Assembly: GCA_024138015.1 (NCBI GenBank)
Contig: JAMXBB010000003.1
Coordinates: 14,674,148 to 14,738,147, forward strand
DNA: 64,000 bases
Reading direction: 5' to 3'
Source: Lumnitzera littorea
Taxonomy: Eukaryota > Streptophyta > Magnoliopsida > Myrtales > Combretaceae
Shown here: piece after piece, positions 34,717-47,009 of the stretch
Layout of the letters: every line of letters begins with the position of its first letter
Numbering within the stretch: the stretch's first letter is position 1
The notes under the pieces: generated by a model
Database searches by the model: none
The model's input: only the letters and a program-made list of their open reading frames with translations
What the model was told of the DNA's origin: nothing
Made by a program: the position numbers and the translations under genes

Positions 34717-36840
34717 AAATATTTATAGTAATGAATATTATTTTTATTTTTTAAATTATGTTGTATGCATGCATGAAAAAATGTGTCACTGCTAAAATAT
34801 CAGTAAAAGAATTGTTAAAAAATTGGTAAAAGAAAGATGATGTAAAATTTGTTGGACTTTATAAATTTATTAAAAATATAGTAGAAGGCTAACATTGGCA
34901 CGATGGAAATGGACTTGCGAAAAGGAAAAGAAAAAAGAAGGCACACAGGCCCACATGGCTAAGGCAAGTATGTTCGGCATACCCAAGCTTATCTATCCAG
35001 GCCTACGCATGCATACCCCAACGGCCCAACCCAAGTGTGCCATCAAACGTGCTGATGTTTCAACGACCCAAGAACGAGCCTAGCAAAGCCTATGTTAGGG
35101 TACAAAAGCCATTTTATCAGACCTATTAATTCACATGTTAAGAAAAAGTAAGCTTAATTACATACTGTATGTTGTGGTAATTGAAGTACAAAATTTTATA
35201 AGTGCACGAGAAAATAGAATCTTACCGTATAAACTTGCTAAAAGTAATAGGTGTAACTTATAAAAAAGATAACTTAAAATGAGATTTGTATATTATATTA
35301 AGAAAACTTACAATACAGAAAAACCTATCATTATACTAAATAAAACCATGAGATCTATAAGTAGAATGAAGGTTCTATTACGGGAAAAAAAAAAAAAGAA
35401 AGAAAAAAAGAAAAAGAAAATCAAAATACTTGAATCAACGCTTGAAGCAAACATTTTACAAGGTACAAAATTGTCAAAAAGTTGAAGAAGCACTGCACTT
35501 CTCATTCTTAGTGGCGTTATTTAGGAAAGAGAGACGGGGAGGTGCAAGCGCAGAGCTAGCCAGCTTTAGGAGTTAGGCGAAGAATCTAAAATTAAATGTT
35601 AAGAAACCCTAGTCTTCAATGGGTTAGGGGGTCTCGATTTGTTGGTCAAAAATATTTATTAATGAATCTAACTATTAGACTTTAATATAGATAAATTATT
35701 AATATGTCCACATGAATTTTACATGTTTATCAACTGCATTGAGTTCAGCCATCCCAAATCCACTGCATAATCATGTAATTACCAAATTCAACAGCCCTGA
35801 TTTGCACTCTAATTCTCAATAGGTCTACAATTCGGGAGTGAAAACAAACTTTCTGGTGCTTAAGGTAGATCCAAGGAAAGCTCAAGGGACTATGAGCTAT
35901 ATATGTTTGTTGAAGCTTCAACTTCAAGCAGATAGGGATCTAACAAAAAGCCGAAGGAATTCGTAGGCAATAATTACGTCGTCTACAACTTCACGCTCAA
36001 GCAACATTCCATGCCACCGTAAAACTCTGGTCTAGCTAAGACAACAGAACTTTACTAGGCCTATACGAAGTCGCACGACGTGAATCTGAAGCTAACTCTG
36101 TCAGGAGAATAGACACGCTACGTGGTATATAAACATTAATTATTTTTAAATACGTAATAATTTGGATGGTAGTTTTTTATAAACTAACTATTATCCACTA
36201 TTATGTGTTTAAATAAGATTATTATTTGCATTCTCCCTATACGTGGCTATAGCTATAGTTAGCATGTACATCATCGATATTCGTGTTTTTATATTGCTTT
36301 TTCTTTTATTTTTTCGGCTCATATGGCATTTTCTTTTTCTTTCTAAGATTGCTGTCTTTTTTAAACCGTTGATAAAGAGTAACGCCTAAAGGAATCGATC
36401 GCCTACAATGCTTTTCCTAATAAAAGTGCAAGAATATAAATGCACGCCAAGATTGGAATAAGACAAGGCCGAACGAAAAGGAAGCATAAAAAAAGATAAT
36501 TGCTGGGTAGGGCTATCCAAAGGTGGGAAAGAAAAAGAAAAGAAAACGTTAATTAGATTATTTGGATAGATGCTATGTTATGAGTTACGTGTAAATCTTT
36601 CTAAAACAACCGGCTTGTAGTTAAAGTCCCTTTTAATTCTTAATAGAATATCTTATTCTTAAATTATAGTATGCAATATAATTAGTATAGGAGGGGGAAA
36701 AAAAAAAAAGGCACCGCTTGGAGGAAATCAAGAGTTTCAGTTAAAATGCGGTTATAAACCTACGGCAGTTTATGAATTTTAATGTAGAATTACTAGATAT
36801 AAAATAACTTTATGAACTTTTGCAATTAAAAGTTCATAAA
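34717..36840. other. Gene-free stretch
   Basis: Slightly less AT-rich islands at 34895-35090 and 35930-36100 have no protein-like frame. Lys- and Phe-rich frames near 35300-35505 come from an A-rich simple tract at 35383-35420. Nothing else is recognised. Confidence 0.4.
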
Positions 36841-36849
36841 TGGCAACGA

Positions 36850-37190
36850 GTTTGTAACTGTACTACTATAAATTCATTAGTGACCATATTTTATAAAATT
36901 TCATAAATGGCTATTGGTTCATAACTGCGCTGTATGTTCATATAGTAACTTTTGATTTTGTAAATTCACTTATCTCCATGAATATATTCAGTAAAAGTAA
37001 CTTTATGTAAAGGTTTTGTAACGTTGAATTTATTACGAATATTTGGGCAATATGAACTTGATTATCCATAACATCACCGTATATTTCGTAGAATCAATTA
37101 AAATTATAATTTTACTTTAATGTTCTTAAAACATTGAAATTATTCCTAAAATCATAGTAATTCATAAATTTAGTCATAGAATGTAAAGAA
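36850..37190. repeat. Dispersed repeat, copy 0 (partial)
   Basis: It aligns to 39316-39414 and 40036-40225, for example 'TACTACTATAAATTCATTAGTGACC' here against 'TACTACTAAATTCGTTAATGACC' there, and 'TATTCAGTAAAAGTAACTTTAT' against 'TATTCAATAAAAGTAACTTTAT'. It has no coding capacity. Confidence 0.7.
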
Positions 37191-37315
37191 AGTGATGGCC
37201 TATTTTAAAAATCTAAACAATTTTAAATTTGTAAATTAATATAAATCGAAGTGATAAAAATAGAGAGGATGTATTTCTAAAATGATGACAGGGGTGAGTT
37301 TTTATGTGTATTAAT

Positions 37316-38191
37316 TAGGGCTAGGCAAAAAAACCTTAAATTGTTAACCAAACTGCAAATTGAAAGTTCAGTTTTTATTATTTTTTTATATGGTTAGGTT
37401 ATTGATTTGGTTTAGTGTTAGTGTTTCGGTTCACGGTTCGATTTTTTATAGAAATTGAACCATACTGATTTTATAAAAAAAAAAAAAAAAAAGTTAAAAA
37501 GACACATAACTTGCTTGTAACACTTTAAAAGTTAACACACAGATCACTCTCAAACTTGCATTTGATCAAACTTCAAACTGATGATTTCAGCAATAAACTT
37601 GCATTTGATAATATTTTGATTCTTTTATCTTTGTAACACAGCATATGAATTCTACACGTTAGTTTCGGAGAAAAATGTTCCTTATGCCAGCATAAGCGGA
37701 CGTAGTTGAGTTGAGGCTCCGATTAATCATGCAATTTTTTTTCTTAATCACAAGTTTGAAATAGCTGATGATTGGAGATTTGTGTCGCTGTTAATGACTT
37801 CTTACTACAGAATGATGACTAATGCCAAGTGATATCTGAGCAACAGCATGTACATGAATGTTCTTATGCCATTGTCGTTGTTCAAATATTGTATCTTTTC
37901 TAAAATTTTTGCATATGATATCACTGATTGGATGTTGTTGTTGTTGTTGTTCAAATATTGTTTATTTGTTGTAATATAACCGTGACATGACAATTTGAAA
38001 TTTATGACATGGCATTTGGTAATAGATACTTCATTCACATTAAATAATAAAAAGAAAATGAGTGTAAACCGTAAATCAAAGCATTTAAATTTATAAACTA
38101 AATTGTACGGTTAAGTTTTAAAGAAAAAATAGAACCATTAATTTTAAATTCTATTCGATAAAAAAGGTGGACTAAACCACATCCATCCCTA
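37316..38191. mobile_element. hAT-like non-autonomous element (about 876 bp)
   Basis: The left end is TAGGGCTAGGCAAAAAAACC and the right end, read on the other strand, is TAGGGATGGATGTGGTTTAG. Subterminal CGGTTCACGGTTCGA-type strings, common in plant hAT MITEs, lie near 37420-37445. The candidate 8-bp flanks (GTATTAAT and ACAATAAT) agree at only five positions, so the insertion is old or the ends are slightly misplaced. No transposase is present. Confidence 0.55.
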
Positions 38192-38590
38192 ACAATAATA
38201 AAGTGAAACCATCTACTTTACCTTGCTACCTAATTAATTACTACACCATAATATGTTTCTCTACCTATTGAGTAACTCTGGTGCCAGGTGAAGAAGTCTC
38301 CAATGGCTTTAGTCTTTACAAAGCCCACACGGTTTCAGATAATTGATTTCATTTTCATCATGTAGCACCCCTTTTTTAGATTATTGTAATAGATTTCTAA
38401 ACCGTGTGAAACTGCTCATGAAATCAATGCAAAATGTGCATTTATGATCGTGCTGCTGCTCTCCCATGCGTATTGAAATAATCATGATGCCTTTCCTTTT
38501 CTTATTTATTTTTTTTTCCCCCTTTGCGCAAATATAATCATGCTCTGTTGGGTGGATACTAATTCCTTATAATATAATCCATCCTAACAT

Positions 38591-38612
38591 CATAATAATA
38601 ATAATAATAATT
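38591..38612. repeat. (AAT)n microsatellite
   Basis: About six uninterrupted ATA/AAT units are followed by CAA-rich sequence, inside repeat copy 1. Confidence 0.9.
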
Positions 38613-39038
38613 ACAACAACAACGCTAGCAATAACAACATTAGGAAGAAAAATGAAAGGAAAGAAACCCGGAAATATAAAAGTGAATTACATGCTCTTAT
38701 CGATAAGGGTAAATGAATGCGGTTTAATTCTTTTAAAGAATAAATTGAAATCCAAACTGTATTTTATGATTTGATTTGCAATTCCTTTTTGAATCAAAGT
38801 AATTTATGTGCTTTGAGGAAAATAATAAAGCATTTTAGAGTTCAATCCTTCACGAAGTGTTAGAACTGCTTCTTGTTTTTTTTCCCCCCCTATACTCTTT
38901 TCTTTCAACATTTTTTTTTTTTTTGTTGTTTTAGTTTGATAGAAATTCTATTTGGATTTTCACTTCTCAATCATTGTTTCCAATAAACAAATACAATTAC
39001 TTTATTCACTCATTTTAAAAAAGACCATATGTCCTAAA

Positions 39039-39135
39039 GGATAAATACCGGACGTTTTAAGATTAATAGATTTGATGGGAAAAAAAAAAAAAGGATAAGT
39101 ACTGGAGCTTTTAGGATTAATAGATTTGATGAACA
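39039..39135. repeat. 54-bp-period tandem duplication inside repeat copy 1
   Basis: A unit starting GGATAAATACCGGACGTTTT at 39039 recurs as GGATAAGTACTGGAGCTTTT at 39093, separated by an A-run. The second repeat copy at 43166 has only one such unit. Confidence 0.75.
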
Positions 39136-39414
39136 TAAAAAAGAAGAAAAAAAAATCAAAATGAACTAACAGTATAGGAAATTTTATATAGACTTCATGT
39201 TATAAATTCGAAACATTTCTTTTTAACAATACGGTTCGATTTAAAAGGAGGTATCGAAGTGTACTATTTTAAACGGTTTAAAGGAGAACTTGTTTTTAAT
39301 AACACGACCAAATTTGGTAACTATAGTACTACTAAATTCGTTAATGACCTTATAATTTGTAAACATTCATAAATAAATAAATAAATAGCTATTGTTTCAA
39401 AATTGCAATATACA

Positions 39415-40035
39415 TAGAGGTGTTCACTAAGCTGGCTTTTAAGAAGACAAGTTTAGGCCGGTTCACTTGAACCAACAGCTTTTTCTTTTTTCGAATTTTT
39501 TTTTAATTATTATAAATAATTTAATAAATTTTAGTTTTTTTTTTCAACTAAATCTAAAACTTTATACCATTACTCATGAATAAAAAATTTTATTTTCAAT
39601 TCAATTTTTAATTTTTTTTATCTTGAAATAATTCATTTAAAACATGTGATATTATATTATATTATATTATATTATATATATATACAGTATGTTATATGGT
39701 ATATTATGTATAGGGTATTATATATAGCATATTATATATAATATATAATATATTAATTATTATATATTACATATACTTGTTTGTATTTATAAATATTTTT
39801 TAATTTTTGAGATTGACCCAACTTTAAATTGTCGAGCCAACTGTCGATTTAAAGGCAGTTTGGCTCGCTAGTTTGGTAACCTACCAACTCGACGCGTTGC
39901 CATAATTGAAACACTTAAGCTCTTAAAGTTTGGTAATTCAATAGCCGACTTAAGGCGAGCTTTAGTCGGTTTAATGGCCTGATGGGTCGATTCAGAGTCA
40001 ATTCGCGATTCAAAATCGACTCTTACACAGGTTTA
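39415..40035. mobile_element. hAT-superfamily non-autonomous element (621 bp) with 8-bp target duplication
   Basis: It starts TAGAGGTGTTCACTAAG; the right end on the other strand is TAAACCTGTGTAAGAG, an imperfect inverted match. It is flanked by a perfect direct repeat AATATACA (39407-39414 and 40036-40043). Eight-bp duplications are the hallmark of hAT elements. The interior has AT microsatellite sequence (39650-39760) and GC-richer edges, without a transposase. It interrupts dispersed-repeat copy 1, whose sequence resumes directly after the right duplication. Confidence 0.85.
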
Positions 40036-40510
40036 AATATACATTTATGCAAATATATTCAATAAAAGTAACTTTATTATGTAGGGGTTTGTAAGTTTGA
40101 ATTTGTTAAGAATATTTGAGAAAATTTACAAACTTGACTATCCATCACCATATATTTTGTAAAATCACTTAAAATCATAATTTTACTTAAAGTTTGCAAA
40201 AATACTCAAAGGTTTATAAAGACCTCACAAATGTAAAAAAGAAAAAAAAAAAGAGATTTGTTAGATATTACATGTTATGTATTATTATATAAAGTATATA
40301 AGTACTAACAAAATGTTGATATGAAAAATAATAGAAGGGTAGTTTTTCAATTAGTTATTATTTATGATTTGTATACACTATATATGTCAATATTTTAATA
40401 ATATTTATACAACATAAATATATAATATGCGGTATATAGTATCCACTAAGTTGTTTCTCACGTTATATTACTCATAAATGTCTAAAATCACTGTAATTCA
40501 TGGTACCTAA
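40036..40510. repeat. Dispersed repeat block, copy 1 (right part)
   Basis: It continues the alignment to 36930-37190 and lies beyond the hAT insertion. The last aligned strings are 'AAAATCACTGTAATTCAT' here against 'AAAATCATAGTAATTCAT' near 37148. Confidence 0.65.
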
Positions 40511-41892
40511 AACTCTAAAATTGTTCATGAATTTACTACGAAATTCGTAATGCTCGCGGTTATACTTGCGTTGAGGGAATTTTAGCAACCACTATTAAGA
40601 ATGATTCGTTTCGTTTCGTTTTACCTTGCAAAATGACTGTTCAAAAGATCCATCTCCTGATATCACCACGTCAAGGATTTTGAAATGTTAAATTATGTCC
40701 AAGCCCTTTGCCTTTCAGTGAAGCTATCCTTACAAACCATGATTTCAAATTAAGAAACCACAACTGTAGAAAAATATTGAGATGACGGAAATGAACATTT
40801 TCGATAAGGTTGAAATAGAGGAAATTTTTTTTTAATGATTTAAATAGAAAATGAATGGTATTATGTAGTTTTGGGATGTACAAGTACAAGTAGGTAAAAA
40901 AAAAAAAAATCTCATAATAAAAATATAAGAGTCAAGTAAAAAATATACAAATAGAAAAGAGCCATAACATAATACCTTAGCACACGGTGGCAAGCCAAAA
41001 AAATGTATTCTTTCACAAACCCATTCTCCCTAATAATACATGCTATTTAATTAGTGCTGCAAGTAGAGGGATGGACATTATTCTATTCTCTTAATTATGT
41101 ATCAAGACAATAGTCCTATACAAATGATTGACTATTTATAGTCATATAAAATTATAACATGCGATATATATTTATACAATAAAATAATAGTATTAGCACC
41201 ATATTCAAAAACAACTTACTAATATACTTTGTTGGCCAACGCTGTCATAGTGACATAGTCTGACGATAATGATTTTCAAAGAAATAAATCAAATTCAATT
41301 TCCTCCTATCACAATAGTTGTAATAGCTATATTAGTTGGTGGTCAAATATATTTATAATATATGTGCTAATATTTTAACTATGATAACTTTTAGTAAACC
41401 TACTATTTTTGTTAATAGAATCGTATTTTAAACGAAAATTCATACGTGGCATGCGAGGCATCAAGTAATTAATATTATGGATAAAGAGTTCCTTGCATGT
41501 TATGTGGCCAAGTTTAATGGGACAGCCAATAAGCATAAACCATCCACTTTTAGCTGACTACCTGGAGGCATGCAAACAAGATTTCATCCGCTAGCCAACC
41601 TCTTTAATCCTTATAAAAAAAGGATTAAGCTCGAGTTTTTTTTTTGTTCTATTTAAAAAATTGGCCAAACGAACTCAACTTGTCTAACTCGAGATCAAAA
41701 TAAACCGATTTAGATTGATTCATTTAACTTATTTACATATTTAGTCTTAAAATAGGCTTTATAACTAATTTTAAAAATGAGTTATATTTAAAAAGCAAAA
41801 TAAATAAATTTAACCTCATTTAACCTATGAATTAAATTCAGTAAGGCTGAATTAGTCCATGTAACCTACTCCCATATCTCTATACTAGTATA
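40511..41892. other. Gene-free stretch between repeat copies
   Basis: No gene is recognised. A possible old MITE lies near 41625-41880 (complementary AACTCGAG / CTCGAGTT strings), but its ends are unclear. Confidence 0.4.
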
Positions 41893-43410
41893 CCAAATTA
41901 ATTACTGCATATATTGCTCTACCTACTGAGTGACTTCGGTGGCAGGTGAAAAGTCTCCAATGGCTTTAGACTTTACAAGACCCGCACGGCTTCAGATAAT
42001 TTGATTTCATATCCATCGAGTAGTACCCTTTTTAGTGGATTTTTCTAGAATTTTGTTGTTATTATTTATGAAAACGGTATTATCATTAATTTTATCTTTA
42101 ATTTATATTCTTTTAAATCTAAAATATTAAATAAATTTTAAATTTAATAATTTAAATTTTAAAATATATAGATGAATAATAAGATGAATTGATCCCATTA
42201 CAGAATCTCCTCTTTTTAGCATATTGCATTAGACGCTCTCCCACGCGTACTGAAATCATGCCTCAACAGCCCACTCCCATCTGCCCAGATATGATCATGC
42301 TCTCTTGGGTGGAACTCAACTCCTTGAAATATAAGTCATCATGTCAAAAGAAACATCTACAGCAACAACACCACTAACACTAGCCATAGCAGCATTAGAG
42401 AGGGAAATGAGAAGAAAGGAACAATCCGATCGGATAAGTAAATGTGGTTAACTCATTTTAAGAAAAAATTCAAACCGAACCATATTTTACAATTTGATTC
42501 GCAATTCCTTTCCGAATCAAAATACTTTACTTGTTTTTGGGAAAATAATAAAGCATATTAGAGTTCAATTCCTTTCATAAAGTTTTTGTTTTCTTTTCTT
42601 ACACTCTTTTTTTTTTTTCCAACATTTTTCTTTTTGTGATTTTATTTTGATACAAATTCTATTTATTTACATTCATATAGGATTTTCACTTCTCAATCAT
42701 TATTTTCAATACACAAAGAGTAGTGCTTTATTCACTTAATTTAACAAACATTATAGTAACATTTGGTTGCAAGGATTGAATTGGACAAAAATGATATAAT
42801 ATGATGAGTATAATAAAAACTAAACAATACAAACTTATTGTACCATATTTGGTTTACTTGATAAATAATTTATATTAAAAAATTAATTATTTATATTATA
42901 AAATAAATAATTTTTATAATTTTTAATAAAAATAATACTAATTAACTCAATATTATAATATGAAAAGGTATTTTTGAAAATATAAAATATTTTTTTATTT
43001 TTGTCTCTTGGTGTAAATAGAATAAAATTTCAATCTTTTGTTTACTCAATTAATCAATTTAATTTTTGTCCAGTTATCAAGCAAATTTATTAAACCAAAC
43101 ATGAAACAAAATTTTTTGTCCAATTTAGTATCACATAAATTGCGTAACCAAATGTTACTTATATATCCTAAAGTATAAATACCGGAGTTTTTAGGATTAT
43201 AGATTTGACGAAGATAAAACAAAAAATAAATGTTTCAAAATGAACTAATAGTATAAAAAAAACATTGATCAAAAGACTTCCCGTTATAATTTAGAAACAT
43301 TTCTTTTTAATGACACGGTTCGATCTAAATGGAGGTATCGAACTGAATCATTTTAAATGGTTTAAAAGTCCAACCTGGGTTTTACTACACGACCGAATTT
43401 TGCAATGTAC
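41893..43410. repeat. Dispersed repeat block, copy 2, interrupted by a MITE
   Basis: It is collinear with copy 1 from AATTAATTACTGCATAT to the stretch ending ACACGACCGAATTT. Similarity is high but clearly below identity, so the duplication is not recent. A 403-bp MITE at 42756-43158 is missing from copy 1. Confidence 0.75.
42756..43158. mobile_element. MITE inserted in repeat copy 2 (403 bp)
   Basis: The ends are GTAACATTTGGTTGC and, on the other strand, GTAACATTTGGTTACGC. They are flanked by TTATA on both sides (42751-42755 and 43159-43163). Copy 1 has the equivalent site without the insert (near 39025-39035). The interior is AT-rich without coding capacity. End sequence and a TTA-containing duplication would suit a PIF/Harbinger-type MITE, but the superfamily is not certain. 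Confidence 0.75.
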
Positions 43411-45300
43411 GAAGAACAACATCTCATTGTTTAATTCGAATCCATAACGGCGACGTCTCATCTGTGGGGTTGAGGTTGACGATGAATCATCACGGAAGGT
43501 ATCACATGTGTGTTCACATTATTCATTTAATTATCATTGTTTTCTCATGCATCGATGAGTTAATAGATAGATGCAAAATAAAATACGTTAGAAAAAAAAT
43601 TTTAAGGACGCAGAAGTTCATTGCCAACTATTGAATCCGCCTTGTCCAGCTGTAATAATGGCGCAAACAAATGTTAGAGAATTCCTCTGTCGGGACTCCC
43701 GTGACCACAAGACGTAAAAAGTTATGTCTCTAATTATTTTTGCAAAGGTTCAATCGAGTCAATTTGAAATATATTGCATGGAAACAATTCCAAACAATTC
43801 CTATTAAACTATATATAAACACACGTGATGTATATTATATTTCTTCATTTGGTAATTGATAGCGAAGAAACTTTGCCTACCCTCTACCATAATCGAAGAA
43901 TTTTATGAAGGTACAAGAATCGGATGAATCGAGTTTTAAATTTCCTTTCACGATACTAGTTGGCAAAAGTATAATTTAATGTCCATATACTATATCCATA
44001 TTTATAAATAAATAAGTATATATATATATATATATATATTGATTATGCAAAACCATTTCCATCTCATAAGTCGGGAAGATTCTTCTCAAAATGATGAGAA
44101 AAGTTATAGAGAAAGTTGGTTGAGAATTTGAAATAAATTAATAATATTTTTTAGATTTTATAATAAATTATCCGATCATCATTTTGAATACATAGTTTTA
44201 AAATAATTTATCTACAGTTTTTCTTACTGTCTACCATTTTTAATTCCAATTTACAAATAAAGTAGAAACCAATCTCGATAGAAAGGGGTGAATTTCAATA
44301 TACATAAAAAATCGATGCAATTTCGTATTCAGAGAAGGAATCAATAATCTTTACATGGCCAGATATTTTCCCGGCTAAATAATGAAAAACCTTTCTTAAC
44401 TTTGGCAAATGATTGAACTTTTACTATCCGATTCCACCCGTGAATTGGGCTTATCAAGTCGGTTCAGATATCAACCAGAACCCATTTGTTTATGCAAACC
44501 TCCATCGAGACATTAATTCAGAAACTTATTATGGATATATTATACAAATACGAAAAAGATTTATTAATGAATGGTCTGGCCATAAGTATAGTGTGTGTAC
44601 TGATATTATAAAACTCAAATAAGATACATTTCACTAGAGAAAAGACACGATAAATTATGTATTGCAGATAGAAAAATGCATATCAAAATTATCACATTCT
44701 TAAAAATGAATTTTTCACGTTAAAAACGCTTTCTCAATGGAAAACATAAAATGTATCCCAACTTCAACCAACAAAAAAAAAAAAAATTGTATCCCAAACC
44801 ACAACCATGCATTTTTCTTGTGTTTGAAAATGAAATGCATTTTATTTTTAGGGTTAAATTTGCATCTGTCTTATAGGAAAATTTTATAATTATTAAGTAG
44901 AAATTCGAAAAGATTACGAATTACCAGCAAATGGTAATGATTAACAACTATACAAAGGCTAATGAAATTACTCTTTATAAATTGTTTTTTTTTTTTTTTT
45001 TTTTGGTCCAATACATTCTCAGTGACGTGTGCTTAATAATTTCTGCCCTGTTGAGCTTCCACTATTAATAAGAAGTAAAATAAATTGTATGAATTAATAA
45101 ATAATGTATAAATTTTAATAAAAATTTAATATCTAAAAATATAATTGATATTTTTTAAAAAATATGTCTATTAAAGATACTTGGTACATATTTTATATTA
45201 ATAAATATATTTTTAATCGATAAAGTATAAATATTATGGAGTGCTTAACTCGTACTAATATTAAAATAAATACTGATATTTGGTATATATTTTCGTATCA
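43411..45300. other. Gene-free stretch upstream of the DUF3527 gene
   Basis: A (TA)n repeat lies at 44017-44039. A 69-codon open frame at 44413-44622 directly follows a stop and has no ATG at its start; its product is not recognised. A long T-run lies at 44986-45004. Confidence 0.4.
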
Positions 45301-45399
45301 GGCGCTGCACTTCAAAAAATCTATTTTGTCTAAAAAGTAACAAGATTGGAAAAAATCCATTTTGCTGTCCGAAAATAATTTTTCGGATCTTTTCACATT

Positions 45400-45863
45400 T
45401 CCGAAATGCAGTGGGGTCCACAGTTGCTGAGGTGGGGCCTAACAGCCACCTCCTCTCGCTCTTCTCCTACATTTATTTTCCATATGAAAACGAAAAGCAT
45501 CCCTTAACATCCGCTACCATATATTCCCTTCCCTCCATTATCCCTCTCTCTCTCTCTCTCCTCTTTCTTTCTCTGTCCGAGTCAAAAATATCAGAAAAGA
45601 AGCGTCTCCATTTTCTCGGTGATTCATTATCACTTTCCTCCTTTTTACTGCTTTAGAGAAAACCCACATTTAACGCATTCCATTTTCAGTACTCACTACA
45701 GTACTACTACTACTACTACTACTACTAAATCAGTAATGTCAGTTTCATTTCGTCGGTCCCATATTCTGTTCTGTTCTTAATTCCTTGCTTTACTTATAAT
45801 CTACGCCGCTTTCTGCTATTACCCTGCAATCAACATTCACATTCGACTTTCTTTGGTTGTCTG
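45400..45863 (+). promoter_or_regulatory. Probable core promoter and first (non-coding) exon of the DUF3527 gene
   Basis: A TATA-like CATATATT at 45518-45525 is followed by a pyrimidine-rich tract including (CT)n at 45544-45561, typical of plant leaders. The leader would contain an (ACT)9 repeat (45703-45726) and an upstream open frame of 14 codons (ATG at 45736, stop ending at 45780). It would end at CTG|GTACGT (intron from 45864). The start of transcription is inferred. Confidence 0.45.
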
Positions 45864-46939
45864 GTACGTTCTCTTCCTCTGTTTGCATTATGCAACTAAC
45901 TCCATGCACATTTCTTAAAATATCATCAATGTCATGTTTTTCTTTCTTTCTTTTTTTTTTTTTTTTTGGTTTGTTTTCTGTCTGCTACTGTTTGAAGTTA
46001 AAGCTACAAATTCATAGTAAAGATGATTGGTGTGGTCTTATAATTGCTTTTTCCAGGTTTTGTTGATGGCTTAATCATAGAAAAGGAAAAAAAAATAAAA
46101 TCTAATTATGCGTTTTTCTTAACGTATTTTGTGGGTGGCTAGTGACTTATAGAAACCTGATATACTAAAATTTGGCAGAGCTACCTTATCCTTGTCTAAA
46201 GTAATCTTAATTCGGTCTATTAGTCTGAAGTGCCTTCTAATGGTGGTTCTTGCGAATGCTGATGGGATTTTGTACATGGTATAGAGATGTTGTTGTGTTT
46301 TATTGCTTCAGACAATTGGTGAAGATGATGTACCTTGTGTGTGATGCTGAATTTTCGCTCCGACATAAAAGTCAATCAATTCAAATTCTTCAAAAAGTGT
46401 TTTCGCTAGAAATTCTAAAAGATCTTATTTAAAATGGATGGTTCCCTCATCCTGTAGATTCAACATTTCGTCCACTGGTCAGAATGTTAGCATTTAGGTC
46501 AAGTCTTAAGGAATGGTCATTTTCTCGCAAATTATGGAGCTCTAGCGATGTTTTTTGTTGGGCATTTGAGAAATGACAATCTTTTTCAATTTATTTTGTT
46601 CAAAGAGTCAACTTTTAGACCTGATGAAGGTTAACAAGTCGTATGTTGCCCTTTAAAACTATGTTTATTACCATAAATTAGCATGCCGGTTACTCTGAAA
46701 ATATTAGACATTACTGGAACATTTGTAAGTTCCTTTATTGCTTTTGATTTTTTTGGATGTAATTTCTTCAACTGAAATCTAAGAAATTTCAACATGCTTC
46801 TTTTGGCTTGAGAGTAACCGTTGCTTCATATATTGGTGACATACCTTTTTCATTCTATCGATTAACACCGATTTTCTTCAATTATTTCTGATTTCCAAAT
46901 TTTTTTTCTTTATTCTCTCTCTCTCTCTCGCTGATTCAG
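45864..46939 (+). other. Probable intron in the 5' UTR of the DUF3527 gene
   Basis: The donor is CTG|GTACGT at 45864. The acceptor is CTGATTCAG|AAG at 46939, preceded by an excellent polypyrimidine tract (T-rich then (CT)n, 46898-46930). The interval is T-rich, as plant introns are, and no coding sequence lies in it. Leader introns of about 1 kb just before the first coding exon are common in plants and can raise expression. Confidence 0.55.
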
Positions 46940-47009
46940 AAGTGTTCATGGTGCTGAGTGCCTGACCATCTCTTGAATTGTGGGTGACTTTAGCTTGTGA
47001 GAGCATTTG

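Larger units (their letters stand above)
38231..39414. repeat. Dispersed repeat block, copy 1 (left part)
   Basis: It aligns collinearly with 41893-43410: shared strings include AAGTCTCCAATGGCTTTAG, ATCATGCTCT-TTGGGTGGA, AAAATAATAAAGCAT and GAAACATTTCTTTTTAA. It continues on the right of the hAT insertion (40036 to about 40510). There is no credible coding frame; substitutions between the copies are not concentrated at third positions. Confidence 0.75.

Noticed and set aside
35308..35505. Phe-rich and Lys-rich frames on both strands
   Set aside because: They are the translation of an A-rich simple tract at 35383-35420.
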